In this document: positions 1 through 7,104 of the stretch, in pieces
How positions within the stretch are numbered: the first letter of the stretch is position 1
How the letters are laid out: each line of letters starts with the position of its first letter
Assembly: GCA_046306335.1 (NCBI GenBank)
Contig: JBKDXM010000047.1
Location: forward strand, 34,330 to 98,329
DNA: 64,000 nt
Source: UBA2386 sp046306335
GTDB lineage: Bacteria > Planctomycetota > UBA1135 > UBA2386
Direction: 5' to 3'
Notes under the pieces: model-generated
Told to the model about the DNA's origin: nothing
The model's input: only the letters and a program-made list of their open reading frames with translations
Database searches by the model: none
Translations under genes and position numbers: made by a program

Positions 1-143
1 TTGCCGACGACGCGGAAGGCGATCGCGTACACGCGGTCGCGGTAGCGGCCGAACAATTGCTCGAAGGCCGACTCGAAACCCTCCGCGCCCGGGTCCCGGC
101 ACGCGGCAACGAGGTCGGCGTCTGGGTCGCGCAAGAGTTCCAC
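1..143 (-). CDS. ECF-type RNA polymerase sigma factor, N-terminal part (runs off left edge)
   Basis: Reading leftwards from a GTG at 143, the first 47 codons give a sigma-70 region 2 start: VELLRDPDADLVAACRDPG, then FGRYRDRVYAIAFRVVG. The acidic D-x-x-LV-x-AC start followed by Y-R-x-R-VY-x-I-x-R is typical of ECF sigma factors, which direct core RNA polymerase to a small regulon. The rest of region 2 and all of region 4 lie outside the window. A GAGGAG sits almost on top of the GTG, so the true start is uncertain; an in-frame GTG at 188 is the alternative. It lies downstream of, and in the same direction as, the secreted protein at 382-1272. No anti-sigma factor is visible. Confidence 0.72.
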   Translation of the reverse strand, partial: MELLRDPDADLVAACRDPGAEGFESAFEQLFGRYRDRVYAIAFRVVG

Positions 144-381
144 GCTCCTCAGACGGTCACGGCAGTCGTGCGGTTCCCTTGGGGACACCGAGGTGGTCGA
201 TTTCTGGCTCCTGCGGAGCCGCCGCCCGGCGGCGAGGTGTTGGTGTATTTCCCTGCCCCGAAATCACTTCGAGCCGGTGGGCGCCGGCAGCATGGCGTCG
301 CGGTGGGTCGGGCACGCCGCCCGATCGGCGCGCCGGCGTTCGGCGCCGGGGCTGCCCGCGACGCACCGCCGCGGCGGGGCG

Positions 382-1272
382 TCAGAAGTTCGCGCCGAGC
401 GATGCGGCGCCGCCCGGGATCGCAACGATCCAGCCGATCGACTGCCGGCAGTCGAGCAGCACGCACTCGACGTCGTTGCAGTCTTCGCACGTCGCATCGA
501 CGACGCTGTAGAGCGTGCCGGTCGGGCTGGCGCCGATCTCCTGCATGTCGAGCACGCAGATGCGGTTGGAACTCAGCGCGCCGGCCGTGTTGGCGAGCGG
601 CGGTGACACGGACTGCACCGCGAGCGAGTTGCCGCCGAACGGCGTCAGCGTCGCCAACACGCCCTGCACTTCGATCAGCTTGTTGCCGCTGGTGAGCGTG
701 CGGCCACCGACGACGGCATCGACGCCGAACGAGCACGGGGCGATCGTCTGCAGGAGCCCAGCCTGCAGCAGCGGCACGGAGCAGCGCACCCACGCGCAGC
801 CGTTGCCGGCGTTGCGCACCGCGAGTTCGACGCCGGGCAGGGCGAACGGGTCGAAGTTCAGGCGCACGCCGGGCAGACCGGGCAGATCGACCCACGCGTC
901 GACGCCCGTCACCTGGGCCGCGGCCTCTGCCTTGAGCAGGAAGATGTGCAGCCAAGCCATCGAGTCGCCGCTGCCAGGACGAGGCCCGACGACGGCGATG
1001 CGCAGCTCGTGGTCGATCGGCAGCGGCGCATTCGCCCGGCGCGGGTCGCCGCACTGCACGAACTCGACGAAGTCGGCGACGCTGTCGCTGTCGGTGTCGC
1101 CGTTGGTCGCGCTCGTCAGGGCGACCCACTCGACGCTGTCCGGCAGGAAGTCGCCGTCGCTGTCGGCGAAGGCGCCGTGCTCGGTCGCGTGCACGACGCC
1201 GGCGCGGTGCGGCCAAGCCACGGTGGTGGCGGCGAGCAACCCGACGACGGCGCAGGCGCAGCGAATCTTCAT
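382..1272 (-). CDS. Secreted protein with thrombospondin-3-like calcium-binding repeats
   Basis: 296 aa. The ATG at 1272 begins a signal peptide (MKIRCACAVVGLLAATTVAW), so the product is exported. Residues 37-71 carry two acidic D-x-D-x-D-x-x-x-D-x-x-E units (DSDGDFLPDSVEWV and DTDSDSVADFVEFV), the pattern of thrombospondin type 3 / dockerin-like Ca2+-binding loops. The rest resembles an all-beta extracellular domain rich in paired cysteines (for example C-x-x-C near CEDCNDVEC), suggesting disulfides. I do not recognise a catalytic domain, so the function is unknown. The reading frame stays open upstream of 1272, but the signal peptide fixes the start. The gene stands alone between the tRNA and the sigma factor. 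Confidence 0.82.
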   Translation of the reverse strand: MKIRCACAVVGLLAATTVAWPHRAGVVHATEHGAFADSDGDFLPDSVEWVALTSATNGDTDSDSVADFVEFVQCGDPRRANAPLPIDHELRIAVVGPRPGSGDSMAWLHIFLLKAEAAAQVTGVDAWVDLPGLPGVRLNFDPFALPGVELAVRNAGNGCAWVRCSVPLLQAGLLQTIAPCSFGVDAVVGGRTLTSGNKLIEVQGVLATLTPFGGNSLAVQSVSPPLANTAGALSSNRICVLDMQEIGASPTGTLYSVVDATCEDCNDVECVLLDCRQSIGWIVAIPGGAASLGANF

Positions 1273-1520
1273 GATCTCGACGGCATCTCGACGGTTCCGG
1301 ACGCGGCTCCGAGGCGTACTAGCCGCGGCGATCGCCTCGGTTGCGGGAGAGGGTACGAGCAATTCAACCACGCGCCCACCGCTCCGCAACTGCCCCCCGT
1401 CGTTGGTGCGTCGACGGTACGTCGTCCAGCCCAGGGCCCGCCGCGGCGCGGCGCGGCCTGGAACCGGGGTGGCCCCGGCGTTGAGTTCGCCGCGATGTCC
1501 CAGTAAGACGGGCACAGCGC

Positions 1521-1597
1521 GCGCCCGTAGCTCAGTTGGATAGAGCGGCGGTCTCCGAAGCCGCAGGTCAGAGGTTCGACCCCTCTCGGGCGCGCCA
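1521..1597 (+). tRNA. tRNA-Arg (CCG)
   Basis: 77-nt cloverleaf. The acceptor stem GCGCCCG pairs with CGGGCGC, followed by discriminator G and an encoded CCA. The D arm is AGCTCAGTTGGATAGAGC. The anticodon stem GCGGT/GCCGC closes on the loop CTCCGAA, giving anticodon CCG, with one U-G pair at the base of the loop. The T arm contains GGTTCGACCCC. The sequence is close to bacterial tRNA-Arg(CCG), which reads CGG codons common in this genome. It is flanked by non-coding sequence on both sides and is not part of a cluster. Confidence 0.97.
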
Positions 1598-1665
1598 GTT
1601 TTCCACACCGTAACTCCACGCTGCATCGCGCCGGGCCGCGGCGACCGATCGGCCGCCTTGGCGCG

Positions 1666-3483
1666 TTGTCCGCGAGTTGGAACGCCTTGGCGACACTCGA
1701 CTACCGGCTGGACGTTCGCCATCCCGCAACGCGTGAGATCGGCCTGGAACTGACCGTCTCGCCGGCCGCGTTCCCCACCGCGTCGCCGGCGCCTGGGGAG
1801 TTCGAACTGTTCTTGCCGACGTGGACTCCGGGCAGCTACCTCGTCCGGGAGTACGCCCGCCACCTCTCCCGCGTCGTCGCCCGGGACGCCGCCACCGGTG
1901 CGGACGTGCCGGTTCGCAAGGTGGCGAAGAACCGCGTTCGCCTGGTCGGCCTCGCGCCGGGGCAGCGCGTCGTCGTGGCGTGGTCGGTCTACGCCCACGA
2001 ACTGAGCGTGCGGACCGCCGACCTGACGCACGCGCACGCCTACTGGAACCACGCGTGCCTGCTGCTGTGGCCGGTCGGCGCGCGGTCGGCGGCCGCGCGG
2101 CTGGCGATCGCGCACCCGCCGGCGTGGGAACTCGCATGCGCGCTGCCGCGCGTCGACGACGGCAGCGCGCCGGGCGCCGCCGTCCTGCACGCCGACGACC
2201 TCGCGGCGGCGATGGACGCGCCGGTGCTGCTGGGGGAGTTGCAGCGGCTGCGCTGGGACGTCGATGGCGTCGCGCACGAACTCGTCGCCGACGGCCTCGG
2301 TCCCGTCGCCCTGCCGCCGCGCCTGCGCGACGACCTGCGCGCGGTCGTGACGCAGGCGCAGGCCGTGTTCGGCGGCCCGCTGCCGTATGCGAGCTACGTG
2401 TTCCAGTGCCTGTTCGCCGCCGATGGCCACGGCGGCCTCGAGCATGCGGCGTCGACCACGCTGCTGATGGCGCGCGCGGCGCTGGCCAGCGACGCCGGCT
2501 ATCGCGAATTCGTCGCGCTCGCGGCGCACGAGCACTTCCACGCCTGGAACGTCAAGCGCATGCGGCCCGCGGAGTTCTGGGACTACGACTACGAGCGCGA
2601 GAACCACACCGAGTTCCTCTGGCTCGCCGAGGGCTGGACCGCCTACTACGACGACCTGCTGTGCCTGCGCGCCGGCGTGTTCACGCGCCAGCAGTACCTC
2701 GAAGCCGCGACGAAGAACGTCCAAGGCATGTTCGCCGCGCCGGGCCGCATGCGCCTCAGCCTGCGCGAGTCGAGCTTCGACGCCTGGATCCGGCTGTATC
2801 GTCCGGACGAGAACACGCGCAACTCGTCACAGAACTACTACGGCAACGGCGCCGTGGCGGCGATGTGCCTCGACCTGTCGCTGCGGCGCGCGACCGGCAA
2901 CGCCGCATCGCTCGATCACGTGCTGCGTCGGCTCTACGCCGCGACGTTCGCCGCCGGCCGCGGCTACACGCCGGCCGACGTGCAGCGCGCGCTCGCCGAT
3001 GTCGGTGGCGAGGGCGCGGTGGCGATGCTGGAGTCGCTCGTCGCCGACCGGCTCGATCCGCCCCTCGCCGAGTTGCTCGGCGCGTTCGGATTGCGGCTGA
3101 CGTTGCGCGACACGGAGCGACCGTACCTCGGCATCCACTTCGAGGGCGCGTCGACGATCGTCGCGTCCGTGCAGCGCGCGACGCCGGCGTACGACGCCGG
3201 CGTTCATCCCGGCGACGAACTGTTGGCGGTCGACGGGATGCGCGTCGACGGCGCGCGCTGGAACGACGTCTGGCAAGCGGTCGCCAAGGTCGGCCGACCG
3301 GTCGAGTTGTTGCTGGCGCGCCGCGGCCTCGTGCAGCGCATGGCCGCGACGCCCAAGGCGGCGCCGGGCACCGCCGCGATCGAGGTCGACGACGGCGCTT
3401 CGCCGGCCGCCAAGGCCATGCTCGCCGGCTGGTTGCCGGATGCGCGCGGTGCGGCGAACCCCGCCGACGGCGCCAAGGCATAG
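1666..3483 (+). CDS. M61 family (glycyl aminopeptidase-like) metallopeptidase with PDZ domain
   Basis: 605 aa. The zinc site HEHFH is at residues 288-292 inside HEHFHAWNVKRMRP, the M61 signature. The downstream LAEGWTAYYDDL supplies the third zinc ligand (Glu). The N-terminal third is a beta domain, as in M61 enzymes, and residues of about 485-565 form a PDZ domain (YLGIHFEG...GVHPGDELLAVDG). The start used is a TTG at 1666; a second TTG at 1687 is possible, and no Shine-Dalgarno site decides. There is no obvious signal peptide, so it may be cytoplasmic. M61 enzymes remove N-terminal residues, preferring small ones, but the substrate here is unknown. It faces the CDGSH gene tail to tail. Confidence 0.9.
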   Translation: MSASWNALATLDYRLDVRHPATREIGLELTVSPAAFPTASPAPGEFELFLPTWTPGSYLVREYARHLSRVVARDAATGADVPVRKVAKNRVRLVGLAPGQRVVVAWSVYAHELSVRTADLTHAHAYWNHACLLLWPVGARSAAARLAIAHPPAWELACALPRVDDGSAPGAAVLHADDLAAAMDAPVLLGELQRLRWDVDGVAHELVADGLGPVALPPRLRDDLRAVVTQAQAVFGGPLPYASYVFQCLFAADGHGGLEHAASTTLLMARAALASDAGYREFVALAAHEHFHAWNVKRMRPAEFWDYDYERENHTEFLWLAEGWTAYYDDLLCLRAGVFTRQQYLEAATKNVQGMFAAPGRMRLSLRESSFDAWIRLYRPDENTRNSSQNYYGNGAVAAMCLDLSLRRATGNAASLDHVLRRLYAATFAAGRGYTPADVQRALADVGGEGAVAMLESLVADRLDPPLAELLGAFGLRLTLRDTERPYLGIHFEGASTIVASVQRATPAYDAGVHPGDELLAVDGMRVDGARWNDVWQAVAKVGRPVELLLARRGLVQRMAATPKAAPGTAAIEVDDGASPAAKAMLAGWLPDARGAANPADGAKA

Positions 3484-3562
3484 CGTCCCACCGCAGCCGC
3501 GCCGGCGCGACGACGCACTGGCTGCGGCGGGAGCATCGGCTGCGCCAACTGCACGATTCCGG

Positions 3563-3627
3563 CGAACTGTTTCGTCGAACTGTTTCGTCGAACTGTTCCG
3601 TCACACCGACCTGTCACACCGATCCGT
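3563..3627. repeat. Two adjacent 13-bp tandem repeats between convergent genes
   Basis: CGAACTGTTTCGT occurs twice, then once as CGAACTGTTCCGT (3563-3601). It is followed directly by two copies of another 13-mer, CACACCGACCTGT and CACACCGATCCGT (3602-3627). The first unit is itself a near palindrome (CGAA..TTCG). The second array runs into the 3' end of the CDGSH gene, whose stop is at 3614. Both arrays share the 13-bp period. They may arise by slippage, act as a bidirectional transcription end, or be protein-binding sites; the sequence does not decide. Confidence 0.75.
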
Positions 3628-3928
3628 CGCCGGCGTCGCTGCGGTTGTGTGCGCCGTCGCAGAACGGTGGCGTGCCCGTCTTGCCGCACGCACACCACGC
3701 CACGCGCTGCGGCGTCGCGAGCGTGATCTTCAGCGGTGCGATCGGGCCTGATCCCGTCTGCTGCGCGTCCGACGGCGGTGGCGCCGCAAGGCTGCGGTGC
3801 GAACCGTCGCACAGGGGGTACGTCGCGCTGCGCATGCAGCGGCACCATGCGTGCTTGCCGGCGGCGCAGTCGACGATGTACGGCGCGCGGCGAGGACGGC
3901 CTGGCGGCAAATCGTCGGCGGGCGGCAT
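3614..3928 (-). CDS. Dual CDGSH iron-sulfur domain protein
   Basis: 104 aa with two complete CDGSH motifs, C-x-C-x2-S/T-x3-P-x-C-D-G-(S/A)-H. The first has C29, C31, C40, H44 (CRCMRSATYPLCDGSH); the second has C79, C81, C90, H94 (CACGKTGTPPFCDGAH). Each should hold a [2Fe-2S] cluster with three Cys and one His ligand. Such proteins act in electron transfer or as redox/iron sensors. No signal peptide or membrane segment is present, so it is likely cytoplasmic. It starts 29 nt after lexA on the same strand and is probably cotranscribed with it. That link to the SOS regulator is unusual and its meaning is unknown. Confidence 0.88.
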   Translation of the reverse strand: MPPADDLPPGRPRRAPYIVDCAAGKHAWCRCMRSATYPLCDGSHRSLAAPPPSDAQQTGSGPIAPLKITLATPQRVAWCACGKTGTPPFCDGAHNRSDAGDGSV

Positions 3929-3957
3929 GGTGCGGTGCGCTCGACGGCCGCGCGCCG

Positions 3958-4584
3958 TCAGCGGAAGCGCCGGATCACACCGCGCACGATGCCGCGCAGT
4001 TCGACCCGCGAGGTGAACAGGGGGGCCATCTCGGCGTTGGCCGGTTGCAGGCGGATCATGCCGTTCGGCTCGCGGTAGAAGCGCTTGAGCGTCGCCACCT
4101 CGTCCTCGAGGATCGCCACGACGATGTCGCCGTCGTGGGCGGTTTCGCGGCGTTCGACGACCACGAGGTCGCCATCGGCGATGTGGTCCTCGATCATCGA
4201 ATTGCCGCGGACACGCAGCAGGTACATGCGATCGCCGGTCGGCACGAGGTCCGTCAGTTGGATCTCCTCCCGATCCTCCAACGCCTCGATCGGTCGACCC
4301 GCCGCGATCCGTCCGACCAGCGGAATCGTCGGCTGCACGCCCTGCGGCTCGCCGGCGGTGGGGGCGTCCGGGTCGTAGAGGATGGCCACCGCCCGCGCCT
4401 TGGCGCGGTCGCGGTGGATGGCGCCCTTCTTGGTCAGCTGGTTGAGGTGCTCGTGGATGGTGATCTTGCTGACGCCGAGGGCGCGCGCAGCCTCGTCGAG
4501 GGTCGGCGCGATGCCGCGCTCGCGGCGGTAGTCGCGGAAGTACCGCAGGACGAGGATTTGCTTCTCCGTAAGCATCATGTTCAT
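3958..4584 (-). CDS. lexA: LexA repressor (SOS response regulator, self-cleaving S24 peptidase)
   Basis: 208 aa, the normal length. The N-terminal winged helix-turn-helix covers residues of about 26-55 (TLDEAARALGVSKITIHEHL). The self-cleavage site Ala95-Gly96 lies in LVGRIAAGRPIEA, and the catalytic dyad is Ser129 (RGNSMIEDHI) with Lys167 (VATLKRFY). RecA-stimulated autocleavage between Ala95 and Gly96 is expected to inactivate the repressor and derepress DNA-repair genes. Starts at TTG 4587, ATG 4584 or ATG 4578 are all in frame; ATG 4584 is chosen. No Shine-Dalgarno site is seen. It lies 63 nt after the small membrane-protein gene and 29 nt before the CDGSH gene, all leftward. Confidence 0.95.
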   Translation of the reverse strand: MNMMLTEKQILVLRYFRDYRRERGIAPTLDEAARALGVSKITIHEHLNQLTKKGAIHRDRAKARAVAILYDPDAPTAGEPQGVQPTIPLVGRIAAGRPIEALEDREEIQLTDLVPTGDRMYLLRVRGNSMIEDHIADGDLVVVERRETAHDGDIVVAILEDEVATLKRFYREPNGMIRLQPANAEMAPLFTSRVELRGIVRGVIRRFR

Positions 4585-4647
4585 CAAGGCACCGTTCGCG
4601 CTTCGTTAGAGCAGGAGGTCAGGTCCGTCGCCGCAGCCGGCGGTAGA

Positions 4648-4935
4648 CTACCCGAACAGCGCTAGAACAAGGAAGCCGAGAAGCATCACGCCGGCACCAA
4701 TCTGCTCGGCGACCGACTCGCGGGCAGGGGCCCCAGTCGCCGCAGGGGCCGCAGTCGCCGCAGGGGCTGCAGTCGCCAACGCGCCGGCGGCACAACGCTG
4801 CGCGCCAGCGATCGGCATGCGCGGCAGCGGCACGGCTCGCGCCACCTGGACCGGCGCGACGAGGCCGCGGCTGCAGCGGGCGTTGGCCGAGGGGCAGGCG
4901 AGGGGATTGCGCAGGTTCGTTCGGGCGAAGTTCAT
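4648..4935 (-). CDS. Small proline/alanine-rich protein with one C-terminal membrane segment, upstream of lexA
   Basis: 95 aa from ATG 4935. A Shine-Dalgarno-like AGGAG (4949-4953, minus strand) and a promoter-like sequence just upstream support the start. The N-terminus is basic and Cys-containing. An Ala/Pro linker (ATAAPAATAAPAATGAPA) precedes the hydrophobic segment IGAGVMLLGFLVLALFG, which ends the protein, so it looks tail-anchored. I recognise no family. Because it leads a transcription unit containing lexA, it could be an SOS-induced small membrane protein such as the division inhibitors (SulA, YneA, SidA types) often found beside lexA. That is inference from position only. Confidence 0.7.
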   Translation of the reverse strand: MNFARTNLRNPLACPSANARCSRGLVAPVQVARAVPLPRMPIAGAQRCAAGALATAAPAATAAPAATGAPARESVAEQIGAGVMLLGFLVLALFG

Positions 4936-4963
4936 GGTCTTGGTTCGGCTCCTGTTTCCCCAA

Positions 4964-4992
4964 AGGTTAGGGAAATAGTTTCCACGAGTCAA
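4964..4992 (-). promoter_or_regulatory. Sigma-70-type promoter for the small membrane protein-lexA-CDGSH unit
   Basis: On the minus strand a -35 box TTGACT (4992-4987) and a -10 box TAACCT (4969-4964) are separated by exactly 17 bp. The expected start point lies near 4957, giving a leader of about 21 nt that contains AGGAG before ATG 4935. The segment is clearly more AT-rich than its surroundings. The divergent hemerythrin-like gene lies on the other side. Confidence 0.6.
4971..4983. promoter_or_regulatory. 13-bp palindrome in the promoter spacer, candidate operator
   Basis: GGAAATAGTTTCC is a perfect inverted repeat (GGAAA-N3-TTTCC) lying wholly between the -35 and -10 boxes of the lexA-unit promoter. 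A repressor dimer bound here would block RNA polymerase. LexA autoregulation is the obvious candidate, but this sequence matches neither the E. coli CTGT-N8-ACAG box nor the Gram-positive CGAAC-N4-GTTCG box, so the binding protein is unproven. Confidence 0.4.
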
Positions 4993-5088
4993 GCGGTGTT
5001 CGTGAAAAGTTTGGGTCCGGTCCGCAGCCGGCGCCGGTTGCCCTGGTGCCGGCGCGAAATACCAGCGCCCGCGGTCGGTTCCTCTTCC

Positions 5089-5670
5089 ATGCGGCGCAGT
5101 GTCGCAACGAAGCCCCGGCGGATGCAGCGCCCCACGGACAACCTCCGCCTCGACCACGCCCTCGTGGGCCGCGGCATGGCGGCGCTCAGCGCCCTCGCGG
5201 AGGGCGTGCGCGCCGGCGCGGCCTTGCCGCGCGCCGACACCGTGCTGCTGCTGCGCTTCCTGCGCGAATTCGTCGTCGGCGTGCACATGCGCAAGGAGTC
5301 GCTGGTCGTCTGTCCGGCGGCGGCGATGCACGGCGACGATGCCGTCGCCAGCGAGATCGGCGACGTCCTGCGCGTGCACGCCGAGATCGAGGAACTGGCG
5401 CACGCGCTCGTGCTGTTCTGGGAGCCCGCCGGCGAACTCGCTGCCGCCGAGCGCCAGGGTTTCGCCGACACCGTCGCCGCGATCCACCAGCGGCTGGCGC
5501 GACTGACCGAGTTGGAGGAAGGGGCGCTGTTCCCGCTCTGCGAGGCGCAGGTGCCGGCCGACGACCAACTCGAATGGCTGGCGCAGTTCGAGACGCTGGA
5601 GCGACAGCGGACGTCGCGGCGCAGTTGGGAACGGGAACTCGCCCCCATCTGCCAGCGCTGGTGCGCGTGA
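5089..5670 (+). CDS. Hemerythrin HHE cation-binding domain protein
   Basis: 193 aa from ATG 5089 (ATG 5122 is an equally possible start). The predicted four-helix bundle has spaced metal-ligand candidates: H23 (RLDHALV), H66 and E70 (VHMRKES), H97 (RVHAEIEEL), H133 (IHQRL) and the acidic run ELEEG. This fits the hemerythrin/HHE fold, which binds a diiron centre for O2, NO or redox sensing. No signal peptide is present. It is divergent from the lexA unit and could share its regulatory region, although the nearer palindrome is closer to the leftward promoter. The iron-binding neighbour at 3614-3928 makes an iron/redox theme possible but not shown. Confidence 0.75.
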   Translation: MRRSVATKPRRMQRPTDNLRLDHALVGRGMAALSALAEGVRAGAALPRADTVLLLRFLREFVVGVHMRKESLVVCPAAAMHGDDAVASEIGDVLRVHAEIEELAHALVLFWEPAGELAAAERQGFADTVAAIHQRLARLTELEEGALFPLCEAQVPADDQLEWLAQFETLERQRTSRRSWERELAPICQRWCA

Positions 5671-5736
5671 TCGCCGCCGTCGGCGCAGATCGCGCCGCGC
5701 GCCCCGGGAACCGGCCGGACGGTCGCCGTCGCTCGC

Positions 5737-5742
5737 TATAAC
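5737..5742 (+). promoter_or_regulatory. -10-like hexamer just upstream of the glycosyltransferase start
   Basis: TATAAC ends 9 nt before ATG 5752, so transcription would begin within a few bases of the start codon. There is no Shine-Dalgarno site. This fits a leaderless or near-leaderless mRNA, a pattern repeated before several genes in the window. Confidence 0.4.
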
Positions 5743-5751
5743 CACGCGGCA

Positions 5752-7104
5752 ATGACCCTCGACGTCCTGCACGTCACGCACCAGTTTCCGCCGGAGAGCC
5801 GCAGCGGCACGGAGTCCTACGTGTTCGACCTGGCCCAATGCCAGCGCGCGCGCGGACTCGCCGTCGAGGTGCTGACGGGCAGCAAGCACTGGCGCGAACG
5901 CGTCGTCGTCGACCAGGACGCCGTCGAGGGTCTGCCGGTGCACCGCCTGCACCGCGACGACCAGTACTTCGACCATCACGTCAAGATGTGGCACCCCGGC
6001 GTCGAGCGGCGGTTCGCCGCGCTGCTCGCCGAGCGGCGACCGCGCTTGGTGCACGTGCACCACTGGATCCGGCTGACGTGCAACCTCGTCGAACTGTGCG
6101 CGCACGCCGGCGTGCCGGCGGTGGTCACGCTGCACGACTACTACACCAGCTGCCCGCGCGTGTTCCGCCGCCGCGCCGGCGACGAAGCCTGTCGCCGACC
6201 CCTGTCGCCGGCCAGTTGCCGCGACTGCGTGCCGCGCTACGGCTACGAGCCCGCGCACGAACTCGACGCCGGCATCGACCTCTACCGCGACCACTACCGG
6301 GCCGAACTGTCGCAGGCCGCCGCCGTGCTGGTCGCCGTCGGCAGCACCGCCGACCTGCTGGCGGCGACCACGGGCGTGCCGCGCGATCGCTACGCCGTGC
6401 TGCCGCTCGGCTACCGGCCGCGCTTCCGCGGTTTGCCGCCGCTGGCGCCACCCGCGGCCGGCGCGCCGGTGCGCTTCGCTTTCTGGGGGGCCGTCGGCCG
6501 TCACAAAGGCGTCGACCTGCTGCTGCGCGCCTTCCGCCTGCTGCACGCGGCGCGGCCGGGCCGGGCCGAGCTGCACGTCCTCGGCGACATCGAGTCGCCG
6601 GAGTTCGCGGCGGAACTGCGCGCGCTCGCCGACGGCTTGCCGGCGACCCTGCACGGCCCGTTCGACGCCGGCGCGCTGCACGCGGCCGCGCCGCACGTCG
6701 GCGTGTTCCCCAGCACGTGCCTGGAGACCTTCGGCCTCGTGCTCGACGAGTGCTTCGAGCTCGCCCTGCCGTGCATCACCAGCGATCTCGGGGCGCTGCC
6801 CGAGCGCGTCGGCGCGGCCGGCTTGCGCACCCGCGCCGGTGACGACGCCGACCTCGCCGCGGCGATGCAGCGGTTCCTCGACGAGCCGGAACTGTGGGAG
6901 ACGCTGCGCAGCCGGCGGCCGCCGGCGTCGCCGGACATGGCGGCGCACACGGCGGCGCTGGCGGCGATCTACGCGCGCGCCGGCTCGGCGCCGCCGCCGC
7001 CGCCGTTCTGCCCGCCCGTGCCGGCCGATCGCCGCATCGACTTCCTGCAGTTGCAGCGCGAGACGGCGTTGTCGCGGGCGATGCCGCAGCCCGGCCCGCG
7101 CTGA
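5752..7104 (+). CDS. GT4-family glycosyltransferase
   Basis: 450 aa. The N-terminal Rossmann domain begins MTLDVLHVTHQFPPESRSGTESYV, with the glycine/serine-containing acceptor-side loop typical of GT-B enzymes. The C-terminal donor-sugar domain includes FWGAVGRHKGVDLLLRAF, LHVLGD and the E-x7-E-like FPSTCLETFGLVLDECFE. Enzymes of this family transfer a nucleotide-activated sugar onto a growing polysaccharide or lipid with retention of configuration. The two sugar substrates cannot be told. A cysteine-rich insert (CRRPLSPASCRDC) is uncommon. The stop codon overlaps the ATG of the next gene by one base, so the two are translationally coupled. Confidence 0.9.
   Translation: MTLDVLHVTHQFPPESRSGTESYVFDLAQCQRARGLAVEVLTGSKHWRERVVVDQDAVEGLPVHRLHRDDQYFDHHVKMWHPGVERRFAALLAERRPRLVHVHHWIRLTCNLVELCAHAGVPAVVTLHDYYTSCPRVFRRRAGDEACRRPLSPASCRDCVPRYGYEPAHELDAGIDLYRDHYRAELSQAAAVLVAVGSTADLLAATTGVPRDRYAVLPLGYRPRFRGLPPLAPPAAGAPVRFAFWGAVGRHKGVDLLLRAFRLLHAARPGRAELHVLGDIESPEFAAELRALADGLPATLHGPFDAGALHAAAPHVGVFPSTCLETFGLVLDECFELALPCITSDLGALPERVGAAGLRTRAGDDADLAAAMQRFLDEPELWETLRSRRPPASPDMAAHTAALAAIYARAGSAPPPPPFCPPVPADRRIDFLQLQRETALSRAMPQPGPR

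Noticed and set aside
57..695. A rightward gene at the left edge
   Set aside because: The leftward frame at 1-143 encodes a convincing sigma region 2, and 382-1272 encodes a signal-peptide protein; the rightward frame is Arg-rich without motifs.
4585..4647. A classical SOS box immediately before lexA
   Set aside because: Neither CTGT-N8-ACAG nor a full CGAAC-N4-GTTCG is present in the 63-nt gap; only single GTTCG/CGAA half-sites occur, which are common in this sequence.
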